Shown here: positions 32,680 through 42,468 of the stretch, piece after piece | How positions within the stretch are numbered: position 1 is the first letter of the stretch | Layout of the letters: each line of letters opens with the position of its first letter | Assembly (NCBI GenBank): GCA_015178975.1 | Contig: WHVD01000088.1 | Coordinates: forward strand, 1 to 64,000 | Direction: 5' to 3' | Source of the DNA: Hysterangium stoloniferum | Taxonomy: Eukaryota; Basidiomycota; Agaricomycetes; Hysterangiales; Hysterangiaceae | Length of the DNA: 64,000 nt | Made by a program: the position numbers and the translations under genes | The notes under the pieces: model-generated | What the model saw: only the letters and a program-made list of their open reading frames with translations | What the model was told of the DNA's origin: nothing | Database searches by the model: none

Positions 32680-34528
32680 AATATCCATCTCGGCATGGGT
32701 GTTTGCCTTCGGGAAACCCCTGAGAAATTCGGTGATGTGACCTCGCGAGAGGGCGTCCGACACATTGTCTCTTGAGGGTATGTAAATGGCTTTCAAATGT
32801 ATTCGGTGGGTGGCTAGTAGGCGGTAAATCTCTTTTAGGACCTTGTTTGTCTCCTTGCTGCGGGAACGACCTTTGTTTATAACGGCGACTACCCCACTGT
32901 TGTCGGAGCGCACCAAGAACGTTGAATGAGAAGGGAGTTGATGGTGCAGCAAGCCGTTCTGCAGTGCCAATCTCAGGCCCAGCTCTACTGCTACCGCTTC
33001 TGCCCACCCAATATCGCATTCGCAGCGAGGGCTGACTTTGAAATTGGGAGCCCATTTCCAGGCGGCCCAATGGCAGTCGACGATGACGCCTATCCCATAG
33101 GATGAGCTGGCATCTCCCCACCAGCCGATGTCTACTACGTTGGGCGATGGAATTGGGAGTTCGTTTGGCAGATGCCGGAGTATGTACTGGATCCAGGAGA
33201 GATCCGCTTGTATTGACAGGGTTGGCAGTAGGTGTGCTCTGCGAGAATGAAAACCGCTTGCAAATGCCGCGATGGACCGGAGAAAGGGCCTGATCCATGG
33301 GAAGATGGCCGACAAGTGCACCAGTTTCCCATGTAGCTTCTCCGCATCGTTTGCTGAGAACTGCGTGCCCTCTGCCATCCACTGCGCGATCAAGGTGAGG
33401 GTTGCGTGTAGCTTCTCTGGTGGCACAGCAACTGTCTTGGAGTTCAAGTCCCATAGGAAGCCGATGTACTTCTGCACTGTTGCAAATGGTCGTGTTTTGC
33501 TTCTGCTCCATGGGACCCCGAATTGGGCGGACAAGGTGATGAAGTCCTCTTCTGTCCAAATCTGACCTGGAAGGCGAATGGCTAGGAAGTCGTCCACCCA
33601 TTTGAGTAGCCTTCCGAAGCCTGCCTTCCGATACAGCGCTATTAGCATATCTGCAATGCTGCCAAAAACTCCAGCGCTGGAGGCCAGACCGAATGCAACT
33701 GCTCGGTCGACGTATACCAAGCCGTCCCACGAAATGCAGCAAGCGTTCTGTTGATCTGGTCTTATGGGGGTCACTCTGTATGCGGCAGAGATGTCGAATG
33801 TGGCTGCTACGCAGCCATCCGGTAAGGATAAGATTAGTGTTGCGGCGTCTGCAAAGGTGCCCCACTCTGTGGGGAAGTCGTCTGAATTTATTCCACTGTT
33901 TATGGAAGGGTATTCTGGGTCTCCCTGGGGAAAGGAAAGGTCTTGAATTAGGCGGTAAGTGTTGGAGTTTGGTTTTGGGATGAGGCCCAGTGGGGAGGTC
34001 TGAAATGGGCCAATGATCTGCTCTAGCTCTGCTGGGGTGAAGCCCCGAGAGTAGCGTCCAGCCCCTTGTTCACTCGCTATGTACTTGTATATAAAGTCCG
34101 TGTCTAATGAAGAGGATTTGTGATTTTCGAAAAATGACAGTGCGCGGTATGCAGTCCTTTACCCCGATATCGAAGCCGTTGATTAAACCTGAGATAACGT
34201 ATTCCCACCTGTCGAGTATACCGTATTTACTTAATGTACGTGCCGCTTCGATTGGATCAAGCGGCGTCATGACCCTTCTTGGGTCAGAGGTGCTTGCAGG
34301 CTGCTGCTCCATGGTCTGGCTTGAAGCAGATGCTGCACATGTGTGCGTTGGTGCAGGTGTCACCCCACCGGCACTGTGTTCCTGTTGCCCACTTGAAACA
34401 AAACTGCTTTCCATCGGGGGATGCCAAGGCATGCTTGTTTCTGGCATCCCGGGCGATTGGGGCAGCGTTCTTCCCTGCTGATGTGAGTTTTGCTGTGCAG
34501 TCGGCCGGAAAGTGCCCCTGTGTCCCAC
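32644..34528 (-). pseudogene. Reverse transcriptase and RNase H of the Ngaro element, one frameshift
   Basis: The frame opens inside the end of gag (34528) and runs through PLDPIEAARTLSKYGILDRW and GFDIGVKDCIP. It must change frame near 34130, at a T5/A4 run, to continue as FENHKSSSLDTDFIYKYIA, GLIPKPNSNTYRLIQDLSFP, AATFDISAAYR and the catalytic KWVDDFLAIR. RNase H follows (DIGWWGDASSSYGIGV, VRSDNSGVVAVINKG, SRDNVSDALSRG) to the stop at 32644. The WVDD box and DISAAYR are typical of DIRS-like RT. The single frameshift in a homopolymer may be a real mutation, a programmed shift or an assembly error. Confidence 0.85.
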
Positions 34529-35874
34529 ACCGAAAGCAGTGTGAACGTTCCCCGTCTGTGCGAGGCCTCTTTCGAGGAGATGTGGAGAGGGGTGGTGGCC
34601 CAGCTGGCACGAGGCGTTTCGCTGGGGAGACTGAGGTGGTGCCGGATCTTGATGCCTGCAGTGCTGCCCGTGTCGAGATGATTGTCAGGGCATTGGTGTC
34701 CAGGCAGCTCAAGTCGTGGGTCGGGTTGCGGGCAGCTGCTTCATGCTGTTGCACATCATATTCCATGGCCACTTCCCAGCTATGGGATTTCGCAATGGTT
34801 GTCACCACTGCGTGGTGGGCCGAAAGCGCATCAGCTCTGGTGTCACCCCCGTGAATCCTAGTACGGTCGACCGCTGCTGCTGCTGCTGCTGAGAGCCAGT
34901 CAATAATGGAGATGTTCCTCTCATTATCGCGGTCCAGCCCTTTGGCCACGATGTTGCCTGAAGGCGAGAAGGTGAATTCTTCCAAGCCTCTCTCGGCCTT
35001 CCGCCGCGCCTCCGTAGTGAGGGCTGTATAAGGGACATAATGTAGGTTCCTAAAGGCTTCCTCTACCTTCCGAGGAATGGCTGTGAATGGATACAATAAA
35101 AATGAGCTGATTGGCCCTTGACGCAAGGTATAATAATGAATAGAAGGTGCAGCAAGCAACAGAAAAAAAAAAAAGGGGGGGGTTGCGCTGTATGACTGGT
35201 CCAGAGCCTGGCATCCGTTAGACTGCCATGGGACTCTGCAGGCCAGCCGCATGACGGTTTAACTCATGCTCCTCCCAGGTGCCAGCGGCTCCCTGTGGTG
35301 GACTGTCTGTAATGGGGTGCCAGCCTACAGGCTGGCCCCTGAGCTGTCTGAATGATGCTGCACACCGAGAGTGCTGCGGCTGTGTCCGATTGGGCCAAAG
35401 AGAGGGATAGATGGACTCACGGATCTCTAAGGCGTTGGCCTTGAATCCTGGAATTATATCAGGGACCGCTGCCTTCTTGGTGGTCCTAGTGTCGCCAGCC
35501 ATGGAGGCCCACATGTTGGCCAGCTGGATCGTATCCGGGTCAGTGAATAATCTCATCACACCTGGTGAGATGTCTGAAAGGACCCTGTTGCCATGGACAT
35601 CTGGTCTGCCTTGAGCCAACAATAGGTCTCGTCGTGCAGCCAATTGCGCAATCTGGGCCTCTAGTTGATCAATCTCGTGAGGGGGGGAGGACTGGCGATC
35701 TCCCTGATCGTTGCTGGTGGACTCGAGATGTGTGATGACTGGGGAACGTGGGATACCAGTTGTCGCCGAAAGAGGAGGTTCCGGTCCTGCTTCGGGGTGG
35801 GGCGGGTGCCCTTCAGGGTTCAGGTTGATGCCCAAGTGGGCGAACACGCCTTGAGGTAGGGACCCAGATGTCAT
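34284..35874 (-). CDS. Gag-like protein of the Ngaro element, with one likely intron
   Basis: Exon 1 runs from ATG 35874 (MTSGSLPQGVFAHLGINLNP) to 35421 and contains a coiled-coil-like stretch (EIDQLEAQIAQLAARRDLLL). Exon 2 runs from 35080 to 34284. Splicing 35420-35081 joins ALEI to PIPRKVEEAFRNLHYVPYT in frame, giving 416 residues. The C-terminus has a CCHC zinc knuckle (CFRCGTQGHFPADC), then Cys/His-rich CFKWATGTQCRWGDTCTNAH and CSICFKPDHGAAAC, an arrangement suited to binding nucleic acid. The end overlaps the RT frame by about 245 bp. Function is inferred from position and the zinc knuckle. Confidence 0.75.
35081..35420 (-). other. Likely spliceosomal intron in the Ngaro gag gene (340 nt)
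   Basis: Donor GTGAGT at 35420, acceptor TTCACAG ending at 35081, and splicing restores the gag frame. It contains an A13/G8 run (35161-35181) and is long for a fungal intron. Introns have been reported in DIRS-like elements of other eukaryotes. Confidence 0.6.
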
Positions 35875-35889
35875 CGAGTGAGCCCTAAA

Positions 35890-36074
35890 AAATTAAATGT
35901 GTAGATATGTAGGAATAAGGATCAGAAGTCAGTGATGAGAAAAACAGGAAGGACTGAGGGTCGACAGCGACGTCGTACGAGAACACAAGGCGTGCGAATC
36001 CTACATATGCTCAGCTGGACGTTGAGTGCTGAACTACTCCCGGCACGCCAGGGATCGTGCGGCACTCGACACTA
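35890..36074 (-). repeat. Split direct repeat A1 of the Ngaro element
   Basis: 185-bp 5'-terminal repeat, ending 15 bp before the gag ATG, so it probably contains the promoter. One mismatch with A2. Confidence 0.88.
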
Positions 36075-37261
36075 GCATCTGGTGGGAATTTTTTCCAGGG
36101 AATGGGAACAGCACCTTATACAGTACACTCACTTTCAATGCTAGCGACTAGTAATATGTAGTTTTGAAACTGTAACAAATTGGTACAATTTGAATGCTAT
36201 AACGAATTTTATTATAGTGTCACAGCACGGGGCGTTGTCTTCGTGATCGGATTTTCATCTTAACTACTTTGGTTTCCGCCAAGCCAAGCCGGAAGCAGCC
36301 AGAGCAGGAGCCAAACTTATTTATACCGGCTCGATTCGGCTTCTACTTGGAGCCATTAGCAGCCGATTTCGATAAAAATAAGGATAGGTGCTTGGAAACG
36401 GAATGACTGGATTATGTTTGAGAATGATGCGATTCCGCAAAATATGTCTGGATTGAATCCCCTTCTCAACATCTTAGTATATAAGTGTATTTTCTTAGTT
36501 AAACAGGTCTCTCAGCATTGTTTAACCGCTGAGATATTAAGTGTCCTTTGAACTCTGCTATCCTAATTAGGTTGACTATCCAGTGCTGCTGGCTAAGTAC
36601 TTTAAGTGCCTCGGCCGACTGCATTTTTTATTAAAAATAGCATCGGTTGACTTATTGTAAATTGACAATCTACAAGGGTTTAATGGACTTGTAGTAGAAG
36701 TACTTGTCTGTGTGAATCAATGTGTCAGTCAGTGAATCATCTTCTGACATGACAGCTTTGGTGATAGTTTAGGTGTACATGGATTAAATCATGCATTAGC
36801 CTCCATGGTCCACAAAGGCAGAGGTGAATCACCTCTAGGAGAAGGCTGTTTCATCATCAATTCTAACATATTTTATGCCTCTTCTTGCTTTATGATAGTG
36901 ACATGAATGAGATGAAATGCATAGGCTGGAATTCCATGCCAGAATGGAAGAGCAATAATCCTCTACCAACTTATGGATTGATGTCGATCATAGCCCAGTC
37001 GACACCAGAGGCTTCAACAAGCTTGAACCACCACACAGTTCACCTGTATCTAGGACAGCAGTTGGACATAGACAGTCTCAGTCATTTTTTTGGGTGATTT
37101 GCCATGAAATGGGGTCAGATTGATACATTTTACACCTTTCTGAGAGTCTGGAAAATATATAAATAGAATAATTACTCGACATAATGAACTGTGCCCAATC
37201 ATTTTATTTTACTTCTTCAAGTGCCACTGCATGGTCACTCATAATACTCGGAGAAATGGCA
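36075..37261. other. Unit 4 spacer, right of the Ngaro element
   Basis: Continues the array spacer interrupted at 30881: GGTGGGAATTTTTTCC, TATAAATAAG on the minus strand (36316-36325), the TTGACTTATTGTAAATTGACAA block and the 3' cassette (36980-37110). No gene found. Confidence 0.5.
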
Positions 37262-37384
37262 TCACCGTGCACCATGGCCTTCAACTCTCTCACCACCATA
37301 GGCTTCCTCACACTCCTCTGTGGAATGAATGGGGAGTTCGCCTTCGTGAGGTGCACTCGGAATAAAATCTCCTGTATAATTTGC
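37262..37384 (-). pseudogene. DUF6533-type membrane protein, unit 4: last exon remnant
   Basis: Only the C-terminal tail up to the TGA stop at 37262 remains. At 37384/37385 the array sequence is replaced by an rRNA fragment. About 4 kb of the unit (the rest of this gene and its upstream spacer) is absent until 41818. Confidence 0.7.
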
Positions 37385-37692
37385 GATAGGCCACACTTTC
37401 ATGGTTTGTATTCACACTGAAAATCAAAATCAAGGGGACTTTTACCCTTTTATTCTACTTGAGATTTCTGTTCTCAATGAGTCCCCCTTAGGACACCTGT
37501 GTTATCTTTTAACAGATGTGCCGCCCCAGCCAAACTCCCCACCTGACAATGTCTTCAGCCTGGATCGGCCCCCGAAGGACCTTGAAGCCAAAAGTGGGAC
37601 AGAGTCCCAGCTCCGCCTCACTGAATAAGTAAAAAGATGATAAAGGTAGTGGTATTTCACCGGCGCCTGAGCTCCCACTTATTCTACACCCT
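37385..37692 (-). rRNA. Fragment of large-subunit (25S/28S) rRNA gene
   Basis: On the minus strand: GGTGTAGAATAAGTGGGAG, GGTGAAATACCACTACC, GACATTGTCAGGTGGGGAG, TTTGGCTGGGGCGGCACATC, GATTTTGATTTTCAGTGTG, AATACAAACCATGAAAGTGTG and GGCCTATCG. These follow the conserved order of eukaryotic LSU rRNA over about 308 bp. Several substitutions from the conserved sequence (for example AAAAGATAACACAGG for the usual AAACGATAACGCAGG) show it is a decayed relic, not a working gene. One end abuts a Gypsy LTR, the other the array. Confidence 0.9.
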
Positions 37693-38066
37693 TGTAAGGT
37701 ACTTTGTACTGTGAGTGCAAAGTATCTTAACTGGGAAAATGTGTACAAACTAGTTGTCTTGTTTTTCGAGGACTTTTGAGAGCCTTATATACATAAAAAA
37801 AGAAACTGAGAGTGGTACAATCTACGCGAGTGGTACAATCTACGCGAATGGTACAATCTACGCGAATGGTACAATCTACGCGAATGGTACAATCTACGCG
37901 AATGGTACAATCTACGTGAATGGTACAATCTACGCGAATGGTACAATCTACGCGAATGGTACAATCTACGCGAATGGTACAATCTACGCGAATGCTTGAT
38001 AATAGACACATGACATCTCAGATATTGATGACAAGATCGCTGTGTAGGGAGTCTCACTCCCTTACA
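37693..38066 (-). repeat. 3' LTR of the antisense Gypsy element
   Basis: 374 bp; on the plus strand it runs from TGTAAGG (37693) to CCTTACA (38066), a perfect 7-bp inverted pair, with CCTCCC (the purine tract of the other strand) immediately outside. It includes a TATATAAGG-type TATA box (minus strand, near 37785) and an 18-bp minisatellite. Confidence 0.85.
37809..37995. repeat. 18-bp minisatellite inside the Gypsy LTR, about 10-11 units
   Basis: Unit GCGAATGGTACAATCTAC repeated head to tail with almost no variation (one GTGAATGG; the first units GCGAGTGG). Because 18 is a multiple of 3, several frames stay open through the array, which creates false ORFs. Confidence 0.95.
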
Positions 38067-38304
38067 CCTCCCAGGCACTTAAATATTGACTGTCCTCAGT
38101 CAATCTCCATGTTATGTTGCTGTGACAATGGTACTGCTCCGATTATGTATTGAAGTGTGGAGGACATTTGATTAGAGATGCAAAGGATGTGGCGCCCAAG
38201 CGAAGAGCCAGACATTGAAAGGGATCTCGCAGGGTAGATGATGTGATTGCAGACGTGATAAGTGTGCTGAGGGATTGACAGATGCGGTGGGTGTAGGGGC
38301 GAGT

Positions 38305-38720
38305 CTACTTGTCAGAGTTTGAAGGGCAAACATCATCGTATAGAATATCCTTGGGATCGACAAGTGAAGTGACGGGGATGATTGTGCGAGAGTGTGGGTA
38401 GTATGGAATAAGGCGGAATGCAGCATAGGGTTGTTTGCTAACCATGCCATCCAGCTCAGCTAAGATATAGGCCCTGTTTCGAGTCTGATGAACAATGATA
38501 AGTGGACCCAAGTAGCACGGTTTTGTTTTGCGTAATAATTCTGTGTCAACACGTGAGTTCCTTACCAGCACGAGTGAGCCCTCCTTAAAATCGTAGTCGA
38601 CTATGAGGTGTTCATGGTCTTTCTTAAACTGAGCGATGGATGCATAACGGGACTTCAGGACTCGTTCTTTAATAGCAGCAAGATCCACTGGTTGTTTTTC
38701 AAGTTGTCGAGCACGGAGGG
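38305..38720 (-). pseudogene. Antisense Gypsy pol, C-terminal part
   Basis: Continues the integrase gene beyond the inserted LTR: VDLAAIKERVLKSRYASIAQ, GSLVLVRNSRVDTELLRKTK and the GPLIIVHQTRNRAYILAELDG stretch, ending at the stop 38305. Joining across the insertion (one copy of GAGGG) restores an unbroken frame (ELVAL-RARQLEK), which proves the interruption. Confidence 0.88.
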
Positions 38721-39016
38721 TGTGAGGTATCAGCTTTATCTCATAATTTTCTCTTAATTTTCTTTGAATTTATTAATATTTTCTCGAATTTATTGTATTT
38801 TTTATTATATTTTTATTGTGAAATATAGGCTCTATTCCTTTTAACTTCGCATAATAATAGCATATATGAACTCATATTATGCTATTATATCTTAGTTAAT
38901 TTATTATAATTTTTAACTAATTATTTATATTTTATTTACTTAGTTATTACCTTTCGGCACTTGCTGCAGCTCAGTTTGCGCATTTTTGAAGTCATGTGAC
39001 TTATTAGATAAGCCTC

Positions 39017-39180
39017 TGGTGTCGGGATGTCACAAAGGTCACGAGTGTGACTACCCGAGTCACACAAGTCACGAATGTGACTACCCGAGTCACACAAGTC
39101 ACGAGTGTGACTACCCGAGTCACAAGTCACGAATGTGACTACCCGAGTCACACAAGTCACGAACGTGACTACCCGAGTCA
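39017..39180. repeat. 30-bp minisatellite with internal palindromes
   Basis: About five units of CACACAAGTCACGAATGTGACTACCCGAGT. Each contains GTCACG-nnn-GTGAC, a near-perfect dyad. Confidence 0.9.
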
Positions 39181-39523
39181 TTATTAGGTTCCGCCGACTC
39201 ATCGTTTGCTTCCGTCCCCGGGACCGCGGCCTTGAACCTTCATGTTCAAGCCAAAGCTTAGAACCCTTGTCTCAGAGAGGGGAATCACATGTTAAACAAA
39301 GGGTAAATAATGAGTAGAATATGAGGTCATTATGATCTCACTAATGACCTCATAAACTAAATAGTTAGCTAATCATTGAGTTATCAAAATGTATATAAGG
39401 AGGGCTAAGTTTCCAATAAAATAATCTTATCACACACACATTTGCAGCACAGCACCAGCTTATTTAATCATCCTAAGGACAATAATAGCCTTAGTCTGAT
39501 ACACTCACTGCAAGCACCTACAC

Positions 39524-39795
39524 TGTTAAATTTGATGATGAAACACACCTTTTTATAGGGGGAGTCCACCAATTATTGCAACTTTTCATATGAAGATGCT
39601 AATTGTGGACCATGCATTTGGAGGTTAATGTGTGTCAGAACCACTATACACCTCCCAGAGCATCCAACCTATATTGTCAGGAGGTGCTACACTAACTGAC
39701 ACAAGATATTGAGACACAAAGTACTTTTATTACAAGCTTATTAAACCCTTGTATATTGTGTATTGCAATAGAGTCAACTCATACTATTTTTAATA
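39524..39795. repeat. 272-bp solo LTR nested in the 1659-bp insertion (TSD TACAC)
   Basis: Ends TGTTAAATTTG and TTTTTAATA, flanked by TACAC at 39519-39523 and 39796-39800. The uninterrupted relative at 8190-8220 has the two sides joined (inverted). The last base pair deviates from the usual ...CA. Confidence 0.75.
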
Positions 39796-40379
39796 TACAC
39801 TTGCAGCATCTTGAATCTTTGTCAGCAACTCTTGGACTTAGCTAATCATCTAAGTTCCCCAGCCTCACAGCTACCCTTTAGGCTTATTAATTAGATAATA
39901 AACCTAATAAGTATCTAAGTATCCTTACTGAAATCCCTGCCAATACTAGATTACTCAAGGCCCAGCCCTAAGTTTATTGAATTAATCAAGTACAAGCACT
40001 CAGATAATCCAATACAATTTATTTTCTCTATTAATAAATTATTTAACACCTTGTTAAATAACTATTAATAGTTACAAATAAGCATACAAAAATCCGAAGC
40101 TCTTATATCAAGTCTCTGCCAAGTTACTGCGCATATATTCAGCTTCCAGCCCCTATTCTCAAGGAATAGTTCTTGTATTTGCTAAAAGAGTCATACACAG
40201 TTCTATTGAACCTTTCAATAATCAAAATAAGCATTGATTTGAGTTGTTTAAGCTTCATAGCGCAGCTCATTAATCTATCAGTATTTAAATTACTGGACCT
40301 TTGCTTGTTTTATTGTTGAAGCTCTGTGACACTATAGCATCTATTGAGCTATCTAAGAGAATCCCCTGAATACATTACA

Positions 40380-41817
40380 GAGGGCAACAAGTTCGCTGGT
40401 TGGAAGAGGGGTATCAATTTTTGGCACGAGGTAAGTAGCTTCGACAACGTCAAAAGGCAGAATTGGCTCGATGCCATGGGCCAAGTAAAATGGCGAATAA
40501 CCTGTATCCTTCTTGACAGTGACGCGATCGGCCCAAAAAACATGAGATACAATTTCTGGCCAACGAGAGAGGTTGCCTTCGCAAGTTTTAATCAGGGATT
40601 CACGAATGGTACGATGGTTGCATTCGACAATGCCATTAGCTTGTTTATTGTATGCAGAAATGCGAATGTGGTGGATGTGATATTTTGAGGCAAGCCAGTC
40701 CAATGCTGCAATGAAAGGAGTGCCATTGTCTGTAATGATTTCTGACAGGGCACCCCAGTGACAGAGAATATCGTTAAATATGAATTTTCCCAATGTTACT
40801 GCAGTTTCGTGTGCCAGTATCTTGAACTCCGGATATGAAGTAAGAGAACAGCGGCCCTGAACAATGTATTATAAACCTGACGCCTTTGGCATGTGCATAG
40901 TGTCAAGATGTGCACGTTGAAAAAGTGAGGCAGGGGTGGTGACCATAGGAGGAATAAAAACACGTTGTGTGCTATGGAGTTGGCATTCATGACACGTCTT
41001 GACAAACCATGCTACATCCCGGTCAAGTCCTGGCCACCAAAAGCGATCCACCAAATTTCTTCGCGTTGAAAATGCCTGTTTGTGTCCGAGTTGATCATGT
41101 GCCTGCGAAATGAGAGAAAGACATTTGTTCAGATCGAGAATTACAAGGCGATGCATGCCTGAGTTGCTACGGTGCCAGAGTTTACTGTTTTTGACAAAAA
41201 AGCGCAGAGATCTTTGAATAAATTGTTTTGTTGCTGCTTCGGATAGTTCAGGTGGTTTTTGAGTGGTTGAAAGAAAGTCGAAAATGAGAGGCAGTTGGGA
41301 ATCCATGAAAATGTTGTCTTGAGTGCGGGGAATGTCACTTTGAAGAGAGCTGGTCGTGTTATTAAAGGAAAATGCCAAAAATGGGGAAGAAGAGGCAGAG
41401 TCGAGGGCGTTGTTTGTGGAGCATCCATTGTGATCTGTCCAACTATTAATCCATACCCCTAAACCTAAAACATCATCAATCCATCCATTGTCCATATCCT
41501 CCACATCACCTTCCACACTTTGTCGCCTAGACAAACCATCTGGTCCTATATGATCCTTCCCAGGTACATGTATGAGTTGAAATGTAAATAGCAAAATGGC
41601 TGCAATCCATCGATTCATCACATTGTTTGGCTGAATATCTGGGTTATTGAGCATTCCCTTAATGTACTTGGCATCAACTTCGAGATTGAATGAGACCAAT
41701 AAGAAAAAGCCTGAGGGCCCTCAGAGCACGATAAACACCATATAATTCAATTTTTGGCTGTGAATAGCAAGATTCACGATCGTTCCAAGCGATGGAGCCA
41801 TATCTTGAGGGGCGTCA
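40380..41817 (-). pseudogene. Antisense Gypsy pol: RNase H and integrase part, degenerate
   Basis: Minus strand from 41817: PSRYGSIAWNDRES and KIELYGVYRALRALRLFLIG (RNase H), VDAKYIKGMLNNPD, HVPGKDHIGPDGLSRR, integrase zinc motif with CHECQ, catalytic Asp in RAHLDTMHMP, Asp in ITDNGTPF and Glu in NGIVECNH, then VSHVFWADRVTVKKDTGYSP. Frameshifts lie near 41695 and between 40794 and 40869. RT and everything upstream are lost at 41818. Confidence 0.9.
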
Positions 41818-42033
41818 CTGCTTATAGCGGAGGGATCTGATGGAAAACACATAACACCTAAGGACAACTGTGAATTGTGGAGATACCTATTCTGTCAATT
41901 GCCTGCATCACATCTTTCGGCACCCCTTCATTCCTTGTCTCATTTTCATTTTTCGGGTCAAAGGAGTGGACTGATGATATAATGATCGCCTTTCATTGGG
42001 CTTGAGGCATGGTCTTTTATGGGGATGGTAGGC
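41818..42033. other. Array segment between the Gypsy fragment and a solo LTR
   Basis: 216 bp of array sequence (CTTATAGCGGAGGGATCTGATGG to GGGGATGGTAGGC), equivalent to 15321-15528 in unit 2. It includes the TTTTCATTTTTCGGGTCAAAGG stretch of block X. Confidence 0.8.
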
Positions 42034-42463
42034 TGTTAGTAATCAAGTCTTCGCATAAACCGAAATCGGAATCAAACCTACAATGATGAATGTATGCGCA
42101 TATATGCACATATATTGTAGTGCCGTTAAGGGGAGAGTAACTCCTAATCACGAATTTTTCCTTAATGATGCAATGGACTAGAAACTTCGAATATCTAGAT
42201 TTCTCCTCTTTACCCCCCTAATAACTCTCCTAAAATAATTAGAAAGTAGATAAAAAGTCACGATATTTCACTATATACCTCAGTGAAGTTTACTCACTCA
42301 CTCACTGAGGTATATGCACAATCATTCATTATCATTCTATTACTTATTAAACATATTGTAGCTTTGCAAACAGGTACTATAATATACAGTGAAGTTTACT
42401 CACTCACTCACTGAGCTTTGCAAACAGACTCTACCCTTCTGAAATCTTGTTTCCTACTCAACA
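42034..42463. repeat. Solo LTR of the Copia family (TSD TAGGC)
   Basis: 430 bp from TGTTAGTAATCAAG to CTCAACA, flanked by TAGGC at 42029-42033 and 42464-42468. It is the same family as the LTR at 10314-10635, but with about 108 bp extra because the GTGAAGTTTACTCACTCACT block is present twice. Confidence 0.93.
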
Positions 42464-42468
42464 TAGGC

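Larger units (their letters stand above)
30882..36074 (-). mobile_element. Ngaro-type tyrosine-recombinase (YR) retrotransposon, complete
   Basis: About 5.19 kb, read on the minus strand as A1 - gag - RT/RNase H - YR - B1 - A2 - B2. Split direct repeats with a tyrosine recombinase and no integrase characterise the Ngaro/PAT branch of DIRS-like elements. No methyltransferase frame is visible between RNase H and YR, which favours Ngaro. It sits in the array spacer between GAGAACT and GCATCTGGTGGG with no TSD, as expected for recombinase-mediated insertion. Confidence 0.9.
38721..40379. repeat. 1659-bp LTR-like insertion in the antisense Gypsy pol (TSD GAGGG)
   Basis: The ends TGTGAGGTATC and ATACATTACA are flanked by GAGGG at 38716-38720 and 40380-40384. 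It is AT-rich with no coding frame. Internal blocks match, in inverted orientation, the relic LTR at 7955-8886, so it is a dispersed family, probably a long solo LTR. Without its own nested insertion it would be about 1.38 kb. Confidence 0.85.
37693..41817 (-). mobile_element. Antisense Ty3/Gypsy element, truncated in RNase H, once inserted in rDNA
   Basis: Read on the minus strand: RNase H, integrase, C-terminal pol, a purine stretch (GGGAGG) and the 3' LTR, which ends exactly at the LSU rRNA fragment. Sequence 5' of RNase H is missing at 41817/41818. A 1659-bp LTR-like insertion interrupts pol at 38721-40379. Confidence 0.88.

Noticed and set aside
32680-33865. N-terminal half of the 804-codon minus-strand frame as protein
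   Set aside because: It overlaps the well-supported RT/RNase H frame; only the C-terminal recombinase part has recognisable motifs.
37727-38078. Several overlapping ORFs with repeated TIYANG, CTIRVD or SRRLYH
   Set aside because: Products of the 18-bp minisatellite, whose length is a multiple of three; they lie inside an LTR.
39017-39180. Possible CRISPR-like array
   Set aside because: Units are directly adjacent with no spacers, and the context is eukaryotic; it is a minisatellite.
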